64,000 nt of DNA from Brachypterus glaber (taxonomy: Eukaryota > Arthropoda > Insecta > Coleoptera > Kateretidae): NCBI GenBank assembly GCA_958510825.1, contig OY294054.1:9402319-9466318 (forward strand), in the 5' to 3' direction. Below, in pieces: positions 55,286 through 64,000 of the stretch. Under the pieces are notes generated by a model. That model did no database searches, was not told where the DNA came from, and saw only the letters and a program-made list of their open reading frames with translations. The position numbers were made by a program, and so were the translations under genes. Position 1 is the first letter of the stretch. Each line of letters opens with the position of its first letter.

Positions 55286-55945
55286 GCCCTATCCATTAAA
55301 AACAAACTTCTTCTCTACAACCAAACCCTAAAGCCGGTACTTCTTTACGGAGCCCCAGCCTGGAATAAAATCACCCTTAACAAAGCGCTCTCAGCAAAAC
55401 TTCAGGCCTTCCAAAACAAGGCACTCAGAATATGCCTCGATGCCCCCTGGTTCATGAGGAACAACCAGATACACAGAGATCTCGAAATGCCCCTCCTAAA
55501 AACGGAAATCATCCGCTACAGCACGTCTTTTATACAAGACAATTTAGATCACCCAAACCCCCTCATTTCAAACTTTCTAGATTACGATCATGAAATACAC
55601 AACACTCACAAAAAGATCAAAAACGTCGTCAACCAGTAATGGTACCGACTAATACAGGACAGATGCATTCCCAGCATCAGTGAGATAGTCTCACTCCTCC
55701 CGCACATCCCTCCTCTCCCTATCACATCCCTCCCCATCCCCCTCCCACCCACTCCACAGCGCCAAATTATGACAGATGCAACTCGCATCAGTGAGCAGAG
55801 ACTCACTCCCCCCAAATTATGACAGATGCAACTCGCATCAGTGAGCATAGACTCACTGCCCCAACTTTCAATGGAGATTTCTCCCGTTAGATTAGACGGG
55901 GACAAAAGTTCTACCCAAAAAGGATAGAATACATACATACACTCC
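55286..55945 (+). pseudogene. Jockey-type LINE ORF2, C-terminal fragment (sister of 5311-5990)
   Basis: An open frame runs from about 55286 to 55639 with KLLLYNQTLKPVLLYGAPAW, LQAFQNKALRICLDAPWFMR, NNQIHRDLEM and ILD-like RYSTSFIQDNLDHPN. It is the same family as 5311-5990 but here without the internal frameshift. It stops after KIKNVVNQ where the sister copy continues. The 3' region contains 50-bp repeats and ends near atacatacatacactcccac. The endonuclease and catalytic RT are missing. Confidence 0.85.
55764..55862 (+). repeat. 50-bp tandem duplication in LINE 3' region
   Basis: aaattatgacagatgcaact followed by cgcatcagtgagca(g/t)agactcact occurs twice. A diverged third copy (gacagatgcattcccagcat, cagtgagatagtctcact) sits at 55658-55700. 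Each unit has a potential hairpin between agtgag and ctcact. Confidence 0.85.
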
Positions 55946-55955
55946 CACTTCCACC

Positions 55956-56209
55956 CAACCAAACAAATTCTGTATTTGTTCTTTGTTGAACAAATACAAT
56001 ATTTACTTGGCCGGGCGAAAAGTGTAACTATATTATAGAAATTACTGGCGCCATCTAAATTTTAGTAGAATTATCTTATTCTACGGATTCACATTAGCTA
56101 TGTTCGTTCGTGCAGCTCACTGCTACACTTTCCGGCCAACCAAATAAATACTGTATTTGTTGTATGAAAAACAAATACAGTATTTATTTGGTTGGCTGGA
56201 AAGTGTAGC
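55956..56209. mobile_element. Pair of related hairpins flanking 90 bp
   Basis: The hairpin at 56122-56209 has arms of about 39 nt: gctacactttcc, then gccaaccaaataaatactgt and atttgtt, with the inverse. A decayed version lies at 55956-56028 (ccaaccaaacaaattctgta / atttacttggccggg). They share sequence and bracket 56030-56120. This looks like a short element whose termini are themselves hairpins, or two hairpin insertions. Confidence 0.6.
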
Positions 56210-56284
56210 ACAAATGAGATAGAGGTAGGGTAGACGTCTTTTGTTTCATAATTCTAGTTGTAGAGAGCTCCATTCAGATTAAAT

Positions 56285-56360
56285 ATTTTTTTAGATAAAT
56301 GAGCCATAGGCTGCGCCTGTCTCTTAAAGACCCAAACAAACTATTGATGATGATGACTGT
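56285..56360 (+). repeat. Possible LINE/SINE 3' end with GAT repeats
   Basis: gagccataggctgcgcctgt then cttaaagacccaaacaaact leads into ttgatgatgatgac. A less AT-rich phrase followed by a trinucleotide tail suggests a retroelement 3' end. Confidence 0.45.
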
Positions 56361-56999
56361 TTTTTTACTTTTGTTTGTTTTTTACTATTTATATATTTAT
56401 ACTTAAAGGACCTGATGTTTAAAATGTAACAAAAATATGTAAATTACAGTGATTTTTCGTATTTATATATTAGTTCTGTATAGACTAAAATGTAAATTAT
56501 ATTTGATTTTTATTTCTTGATGTGCTGCACACTTTTAATAAAAAGTTGTTGCTTTTAAAATAAAGTTTTAATAATAACAATTTCATTAAAAGCAAAAAGT
56601 TGTAACTATCTACAAATTCAGAATTAGTCCAGCGAGAATAAAATCAGACTTACTGGGTCTGTTTTGTTTTAAAGTTCTATCCCACCGTGTGAGATAAAGA
56701 TCTAAATGTAGGTAATTAATAAATTACACAGGCCTGCAATGGTTCCCCTGTAGGCTAGGTTCTTTTGTTTATTTTGTTTATTACTTATCATCTAAAAATT
56801 AGCACCAAGTCATTAAACGGAAAAATTAAAGAATGTATATCACTAGATTTAAAAAATGAGTTTTTTTTATCAAATTACTTAAAATTTGAAAAGTGGCTAA
56901 ATAAATAAGTTATTTTAACTATTTTACTATGTAGGTAAATTAGGATAAGTAAATGAGGCCGTTGGCTAAGTGGGTTATTTTTTTTATTAGACAATCTAT
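56361..56999. other. No recognised feature
   Basis: AT-rich. No gene or clear repeat. Confidence 0.4.
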
Positions 57000-57370
57000 T
57001 CACTAGAGTGACCCACTCTAGAGGTCGCTCACAGCCATTTTTTAAAAAGATATTTTGACCTTTTTGCGCAAAATTTTCAAAATTATTTTTTTTTTTAATA
57101 TTGAAAATTTCATCAATTTTGAAGAAAAAATATTAAAAAATAAATAATTACATGGTTAAATAGAGAATTTAAAGCTCTTTAAAATAAAGTATCACAAGAC
57201 CTAGGGAGCCATTTAAAATATTGCCCCCAATGCACCCCTGGTGCCGCCTTACCGAATAAAAAATTGAAAAATATGACAAATGATATTTTTTGTTGTGTAA
57301 TATACCTATTTCAAATTTAAAGTTTATAACCCATCCCTTTCAAAAGTTACGGGGGGTGTACCATTTAAAA
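57000..57370. repeat. Distant FB-A right-arm relative
   Basis: Contains ggttaaatagagaatttaaa, agtatcacaagacc, gcccccaatgcacccctg and cctttcaaaagttacggggg. These follow the order of the FB-A right arm (gagaattt, tcacacgac, tgcccccctgcc, cgttcaaaagtt). The left arm is not visible. Confidence 0.5.
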
Positions 57371-58489
57371 GAATAACCTGAGATATGCGCGTTTATGCGG
57401 CTCCCGTCACGAAAAGGTTAATAAGATACGCTTTTCCCTAATTCTCTCCAATGTCCTTCCGTTTGTAACTTCATATAAACCATTTTATCTTTAGACTAAA
57501 GAGCATTTCAAAACGAGAAACGCTCTACGACGGCCTACTAATATGTTTGCTTAGAGCCTGGAGAAAGTCCAAACGAATGCGGCCTAATATTTTTATATGT
57601 TATGAATAGGGCCTGATATGTTTATATGTTTTTGTAAAAAATGACCCGATGTTAAAGGGTTAAAAGGGTTAATTAGGAGAAGGGATTAAATGGTAGGTCA
57701 CATATCAAGACATGAAGCTTACCCAAAGATATTTTGGAAAGAACGCTGAGAGTTAAAAGAAAGAGATCTATGCCTAAATTGGAATACTGTTCATAAATAA
57801 TGTAGCTTGTAAAGATTTTTGGGAAATGAACAAATTGGGATGGGGTAGTACGGAGGGCTGCCAGTCTTGAGTGATAATTTGACGATTATTAAAAATCGTT
57901 TTTCTTTATTACATTACCTTTTATTACTGGCAATTTGTATGTAAATCTAGAAGTAAACTTCTTAATATTGGTAATAAAATAGAAAATTATGTTTTATAGC
58001 CATAAGTATGAAATTTTACAATAGAAAATTTAAGTAGGTAAAAGTTACTTTTATGTCAAAGAAAAATCAATCTGGTAAGTACGATAAAACATTTTTTACT
58101 AGAAGTCGCCACAACATAGAGAGATTATTATTACAATTGTCCCCCTTTTATTATATTTACCCCTATTTACATTTTATAATTTTACACTAAAAAACAGATT
58201 CTTTCAACCAAATAAATATGGCATTTACTCAAATGAATCATGCTTTTAATATATGCCAAATAAATGGCGAATTTTAAGTAGTATAACCATTTCTATGTCT
58301 CGTTTTCTTTTGGATCAAAATAATACGAGTTAATGTGAAGTACCAAACTAGGTTACAAAAATAATTATGGTTTGATAACCTACTGAGTGAGTTGTTTCAA
58401 AAGAATGTAAATTCATACAAAGAACTTATCGTTTCTTTGTGCGAAGTACGAGGATTAGTATTAACCCTTTATTGCACATAATTTTATTT
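57371..58489. other. Mostly unrecognised intergenic DNA
   Basis: A 30-bp phrase at 57423 (aagatacgcttttccctaat) recurs near 3861. The rest is AT-rich without credible frames. Confidence 0.4.
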
Positions 58490-58750
58490 TGCAACGAAAA
58501 AAAATTATGACTTGCATAACTCATAAAAAATAATATTTTTGCTTGTTTTATTTCAAAAATTTTGAAACATTTTTTTTAAACGCATCCGGAAACATTGTGC
58601 CATAAAGAAAAAAAAACTAAAAAACACTAATATCTACTTGCTCACAAATTATATGTGGTAATCAACAAAGCAATTTTTAGTTTTTTTAGAACTCTTAATG
58701 CCCAGTGTTTCCAAATAGGAGCAAGGTGCAATATAGGGTTAATATAAATT
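58490..58750 (-). repeat. Interspersed repeat Y, copy 2
   Basis: Inverted counterpart of 54105-54600, continuous across the point where copy 1 has 180 extra bp. Contains gccataaag, catccggaaacattgt, gtggtaatcaacaaagcaat and cttaatgcccagtgtttcca. Confidence 0.7.
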
Positions 58751-59054
58751 TTATTTGCCCTAAAGGCGATAATGCCAAAGAAATTAATTCTTTTGGCTCA
58801 GTCCTTTTTTCTGTGTAGATTCATTTAATCCCAACTCTCACCGCTACGTACGTCCCATGTTTTACAGCGATGCTACGTTGAAATCAAGTTGAAATCCACT
58901 TTGGAGACAACCTCCAATTAATCTAATCTCAAAAGTTTTCAATTGAGTTACTGTTTGGTGATATTTCGCCATTTTAATACCTTATGGCAGCTGTGGCCAG
59001 CCATACTAAGCGTACATTAGCAACATTTCCAACAGTTCCATTAGTACCAACTAG
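58751..59054. other. Unassigned, moderate composition
   Basis: Bases 58800-59045 are less AT-rich than most of the window and not repeated elsewhere in it. They may be host DNA. No open frame stands out. Confidence 0.4.
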
Positions 59055-60382
59055 GGTGGAGTAAAAAACACATTTTTTCATGACCAGGAGCAAAGTCGTT
59101 ACTTTACTCTCGCTTTCCAGGTACTAAAATTAGTTCATTTATTTTTTTCCTTTTACACTTTTATCATATTAAACAAGATAAACATCCGAAAAGGCATCTT
59201 TTCCGAGTACTCGCTAAACGATCAAAAAAAAAATGAAAATTTGACCACCCTTAATTATCATATATTTTACCATGGCAGTTTGTTTTTAAGGATCTTCCAA
59301 AGCAGCAAATGACCATCATAAAATGGGTGAAACGCAAAATAAGACGGTATTTGGTATTATTATACTTCACAGCAGATGAGTATTATACGTTTATTTTGGA
59401 CACCGTTCAAAATTAAAAAAAAATTGTACCAAATATACAAATATACATACAATTCTAAACAACTTTAAAAAATGTCCGTACATTTGTCTGTCTGTCCGTT
59501 CGTCTGTCCGTCCGTCTGGCTGTCCGTCCGTCCGTCTGTCCGCCCGTATGTGCGTCTCTCTGTCCGTCCGTCTGCTCATCTGTCTGTCGGTCCGTCTATC
59601 CATCCTTCTGTCCGTCCGTCCGTCCGTCTGTCCGTCCATCCGTCCATCCGTCTGTCCGTCCGTCCGTCCGTCTGTCCGTCTGTCCTTCTGTCCGTCTGTC
59701 TATCTGTCCGTCTGTCTATCTGTCCGTCTGTCTATCTGTCCGTCCGACTGTCTGTCCGTCCGTATGTCACATTTTCTTTTCGGCAAGATAACTCAAAAAA
59801 GAGTAATCCGATCGACTTCAAATTTTCAGTAAGGACACGAAAACTAAAAAAAATACCCCTAAAAATGAGGGGAGCTAAACATTTTAAAAAATCAAAAATA
59901 GTGGAAGAAAATATTTGATCAACAAGTTTTTTTAGAAAAAAAAAATACATTTATTACAAGGATCAGTCGTAACAAATTTGAATAAAAATCCCCCCAAAAA
60001 CAAAAGAGTTATAAGGCCTACGCTTAAAAAAAAAAACGAAAAAATGAAGGAAACGTGCTATGAATGTAATTTGTTCAGGAAAATTTACCTTTGTTAAAAT
60101 AGTCACTTAAACAAAATTAAAAAAAGAAATAATTTAAAAACAAAAAAGTTATAGAGGGCGCCACTAGAAATATCCTAATACAATTTAATTAAGTTGAACT
60201 TAAAACTTCACCAGGAAAAGTTACTTGGAACTGCGAGGAGTACACTATAGAATGCGAAGACCATTTTTAATTATTTTTATCAGGGCTTTTAAGGGAAAAT
60301 ATTTTACAAATTTTCCTGGGATAATTGTTTATTTCTATTATACATAGTTTGATTAGATTAAAAAACTGTTTTTTACTCCACT
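59055..60382. mobile_element. TA-flanked TIR element containing a GTCY element
   Basis: The left end gggtggagtaaaaaacac and the right end ctgttttttactccactc are inverted, and TA lies on each side, suggesting Tc1/mariner-type targeting. Inside, a type-2 GTCY element starts near 59348 (ttatacttcacagcagatga). It carries a long GTCY array, gataactcaaaaaagagtaa, cgatcgacttcaaattttca and then gatcagtcgtaac. No transposase is present. Confidence 0.7.
59472..59768 (+). repeat. (GTCY)n array, about 300 bp
   Basis: Near-continuous gtcc/gtct tetramers with occasional changes. It gives long open frames on both strands (rich in Ser/Val/Pro one way and Arg/Thr/Asp the other) that are artefacts of the repeat. 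Confidence 0.95.
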
Positions 60383-61894
60383 CTACAAGCAACCCTTGCC
60401 TTTCGTGCAAAGCTGCTAAAGTGTGCGATTAAATGAAGGCTTTGAAATCAAAAAGTTTTTAATTCATAAAACTTGAGTTTTGAGTTGATACCGTGTAACA
60501 GGATGGTAAATGGACACATATTCAGGAAAATAAATTCTATTTATAACTGCTATTTTTAGTGGCTTGTATTGTCCACTCCTTTTTTTAACTTTTACTCTCC
60601 AAAAACGATGCGAAAAACTTTATCGAGTTGCTAAATCAAATACAGCAATTCCAAGCCAATTAAATAACCAGAAGCGTAGGCTTAATGTCACGTATCCAGT
60701 ATTTAATTTATTGGTTATAATTGCGCACATGCGAAAAGAACTTTTTTTTCAAGTGGTTTACCTGCACTTGCTATTTATGCATTCCTTTTCCCAGAAAAAA
60801 ATTTGACAGAACTTTTTACAAAGTTCTGCCCATAGATGATTTTAATGTACCCGATGTAAATAATTTGGCACAAAGGAATGAATACCAAAAACAAGTACCT
60901 TTGCTTTGCTTGATTGAAATTGAATACGTATCTTACTTAGACCAAAGTACCAATCTGCAAATCGTACTTTTTTGTTTTTTAGAACTTGGAAGCGATTTTT
61001 TCGCCATCTTTTGAGTTTTAATATTAATTACCGCTAAGACAAACGCGCATAGCAAATTTAGTCGTTTGGAAATAGATTCACGTTAAAATATTGATAACTG
61101 CTGTCAAAAAAAGTTGTTTAAAGTGATATAAAAATAAGCAAATATTTTTTAGGATATTTCTCTCCGGCGTATTTCCAGTTGTAGTCCAGTCTTCAGGTCA
61201 ATAAAAGAGGCTTTACCTAGAAATAATTCAGGGGTTTTGATTTTTGGTTTATTGGGTAGGATTAATGGCCGCAAATAAAAAAACAATTTTACGACGTTGA
61301 ACTTGATTTGGAACTGTTATTTTTTTAATGTGTTTTTCACAAAAAAACGGATTTTTAAAATATCTCTTAAACGTTACACTATACGTTTTTAGATTTTTAT
61401 TTTTTTTTCGAAAAACTGTTTTGGATAAAGTTTCTATATTATAGAGTACTCTTAATTAATTACTTAATGTTAAATTGTTTAGTAATTTAAATATTTATTT
61501 ATTTGGTAATGATTGTTATACATTCTAAATTACATCGAATTATTTTTGCGTGTACTTTAAATGAAGTACGGAATAAAAATAAAAATTTGAACTTTTAAAA
61601 GGCACGTACATTCGAGGTTTGAGTCCCCTTCTCTAAAAAAAATCCTGGCTACGTGCCTGGATTGTGTTTTTTGTTAAAGTAATATTTGGAGCTCGGTTTG
61701 ATGCGTCTGGATATATTGCACCCCTAAAACAAATGAGGAGTGCCTGTTCAAAAGGCAATAAATACACTTAATGGTGGAGTAGTTGAATTTATAACCATTT
61801 GAATATACACTCCTTAAAGGTGAACTTACGGCAGAGGAGAACCTTGTTTATCGGTTCCTCTATGATAACAGATCTAAAATATAGAACGAGTGAA
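60383..61894. other. Intergenic with one repeat fragment
   Basis: Bases 60897-60950 match an arm of the outer foldback at 32738 (gcttgattgaaattgaatac, atcttacttagaccaaa). Bases 61635-61670 hold atcctggctacgtgcctgga, a GC-richer phrase. Frames at 60564-61014 have no known domain. Confidence 0.45.
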
Positions 61895-62515
61895 AATACT
61901 TTCTCAAAAAAAAAAAAAAAAAATAATAAATTAATCATGAATTAAGATAATTAATAATTTTTGTGATATTATTTTCTGTCGGTATATTACTATATCACAC
62001 GTTTTTACATTTTGGGGCCCCTCCCCCATCCCGTCATAGAAAAAAATTATAGTTATTTTTTTTAGATTTTATATTTTTTCTTCTTTTGTGAATAATAAAA
62101 AAATTATATCCAAAAACAATGTTTTACATTTTAGGGGAAAGTGATAATGATAATAAATTTTGTGTTATTTTATTTTACCTTTTAGCTGCTTTTAAAATTT
62201 CTCTTCTTTTGAAACTAATAAATTTTTTTTTACCTTTTACCCCCTCCCCCCAACCGATTTTGCTCAAATACGAACTTGTCCGAGATAATACAAAAATACA
62301 TCAGCTTTCAAGTCTCCAGTTCAAAGCGTTCTTAAGTTATCGTAGATACAGACAGAAAGACTAACCGGTCGCAACCGACAGACGGACAGACAGACAGACA
62401 AGCATCATTTTTTTGTTGTTTATTTTGATTTTTCTCGACAGTTTAGGGAAAAATAAAACGATTTAGTAAAAAAAACTAATATTTTTCACAATACTTCATA
62501 AAAAAGTAAAACTTG
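61895..62515 (-). mobile_element. GTCY element, type 1, inverted (copy D)
   Basis: On the minus strand it runs tatgaagtattgtgaa, actgtcgagaaaaatcaaaa, gtctgtctgtctgtccgtct, tacgataacttaagaacgct, gagacttgaaa, ggacaagttcgtatttgagc. Two units of the 140-bp array follow (cccctaaaatgtaaaacatt, gttttacc..), ending near ttgagaaagtattttcactc. It has the same architecture as 49891-51290 with half the array. Confidence 0.8.
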
Positions 62516-64000
62516 AAAAAAAAGTATTACTTATTTACGCTTCTCGACCCTTTATATGCAAAAAAAGAAGAAGATTTTCGCAAAAAAAACTGCATCTCTG
62601 TCGGTCTGTACGGAATCACTTTAAAGGAGTAGCAGGTAAAAAATCTTTTTTTTTCAATTAGAAGAATTTATTTTTTTATTTTTTTTTTAGCTGCAGTATT
62701 TTTTATTTCGATTTTTTTTTCGTTAAAAAATCTCGATACTGATGAAGTTCTTTTCCGGCGGGACTCTCCAAATATCCTTTAATACCTTTAATTTCATTTG
62801 TAGGTCAACAGTTTAGATTGCGAAGCGATCCCTCCCTGATGGGGGTGGAATATTTTAAACCTTAATCCACATTAATTCGTATCCCTAACTTTTAATGAAT
62901 TCGTTCTAATGATCACATGGTATGCTACAGAGCAAAAGAAAACACTTCTGATTTTTTTAATTTTAGAGGATTGAGTGCCATTAAACGCCGAGAAAGTGTG
63001 GGTGTTAAAAAGTGGGTGTTAAAAAAATGTCGGTCTGTTGTCATCCGTCTTTATAGAGTGCGTGTCAAAAGTCCCCCCTTTAACTTTTGAAAGGCTCAAA
63101 TTATTTTTTGGTATACTAGTTCAGGGATATGAGCAAAAAAATACCCTGTTGGGGAAACTGGCTCATCCAGAAGTCTGTCAAGTTTTTTAGGTAATACAGG
63201 TGTATAGAAGCGAAACCTAGGTATTTGCTGCGGTGGATTTGGTGTGGTTTCTAAGATATTAACATTAAAGGTCAGAAAATGTCTATTTTTGCACATTTTT
63301 GCATACCAGTAAAAAAATTGAGTTTTTTATCAACAATCAAAGTAATCATCTTGTAGGAAATTAAAAAACTTTCAAAATTTCTTTTTTAAATGTTCCTTAG
63401 AAAACTGCAAAAACGATAAAAATTTGCAATAAACAATAAATTTTGAAAAAATCAACCTACGACTTTGTTTGGAGTTGCAATATGTGGTTGAAATTTCAGA
63501 ACGATTCATTCCATAGTTTTTGCAAAATTGCAATTTTTTATCCCAGAGATGTTTTTTTTTGCAATAATATTATGCGTACAATAAAGAAGATATAATGATT
63601 CTACGGGTATATTTTGAAAGAGGAAGAGTTGTTTTATCAAAAGAAATTATTAATTAAAAAAAACAATTTTTAGCATTGCAAAATTTCGTTACAAAAACTG
63701 TCATTTTTAGCATAAACAATTTGAATAACTTTGTTGAAATTACTTTTAGGAGAATGATTTTTTCATATTCGAAAAGCTGGCATTTTTACACGAATTTAGA
63801 AAAAAAAAATATTGTTCTAGGTTAATATGGGGCAAAGTTAGACAATTTTTTTTTTTAATTCACAGCTACTTTATTCACATACAATTGAATAGAAATCAAT
63901 TATTTATAACAATATTTTGTATATTAAGGTATAAATTACCCATTCCTATAACAATAACACAACAAATACTGATATTTTGCAAAAAAAAAAATGTTGTAAT
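62516..64000. other. AT-rich intergenic with repeat ends
   Basis: Bases 62598-62625 contain a weak GTCY phrase (tctctgtcggtctgtac). Bases 63058-63100 (agtgcgtgtcaaaagtcccc, aacttttgaaaggctc) look like a variant FB-A left terminus without a partner. The frame at 63296-63096 has no known domain. The remainder is poly(A)/poly(T)-rich. Confidence 0.4.

Noticed and set aside
56941..57050. A-box-like ggccgttggctaagtggg as a tRNA
   Set aside because: No matching B box or cloverleaf follows.
59391..59950. Long open frames on both strands
   Set aside because: They are translations of a (GTCY)n array and have no protein-like composition.
1..64000. Endogenous viral sequences or toxin genes
   Set aside because: No reading frame with viral or toxin motifs was seen; all coding remnants fit LINEs or PLEs.

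Overview
The window is AT-rich, gene-poor, repeat-dense eukaryotic DNA. The element types point to an arthropod, most likely an insect: a Penelope-like retroelement (PLE) with a GIY-YIG endonuclease, APE-endonuclease LINEs of the Jockey/CR1 type, tRNA-derived SINEs, many short non-coding elements with inverted ends, and a family carrying (GTCY)n microsatellites. I see no prokaryotic organisation, rRNA, CRISPR array or convincing host protein-coding gene. The only long reading frames with recognisable domains belong to retroelements.

Layout. 0-29 kb is a mosaic of non-coding elements: foldback elements (1.45-2.18, 4.3-4.9, 11.1-12.5, 28.1-28.8 kb), TIR elements (6.1, 9.5, 22.2, 26.3 kb), three SINE copies (7.8, 14.9, 16.0 kb), a tRNA-like sequence (20.5 kb), a 97-bp tandem array (24.07-24.54 kb) and two LINE fragments (5.3 and 27.2 kb). 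29.8-31.4 kb holds two nearly identical PLE 3' halves, head to head, forming a hairpin of about 790 bp per arm. 32.7-33.8 kb is a foldback inside a foldback. 35.6-40.5 kb is the best preserved coding element: a LINE on the minus strand with an intact 908-residue endonuclease/reverse transcriptase ORF2. Its ORF1 is interrupted by a 5'-truncated PLE flanked by an 11-bp target-site duplication. 40.6-48.1 kb is another nested mosaic. 48.8-53.8 kb is rich in (GTCY)n elements, one carrying a SINE and another a 140-bp tandem array. 54-64 kb holds an inverted interspersed repeat, a LINE fragment, a hairpin pair, a TA-flanked TIR element with a 300-bp GTCY array, and an inverted GTCY element.

How the parts relate. 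Several insertions can be ordered in time: PLE into LINE ORF1, an 880-bp element into a 270-bp MITE, and a SINE into a GTCY element. The same internal modules recur between different terminal repeats. The near identity of the three PLE copies points to recent PLE activity. Names such as FB-A, X, M and Y are local labels for this annotation, not database names. Family assignments were made by eye without searches, and boundaries of diverged repeats are approximate.
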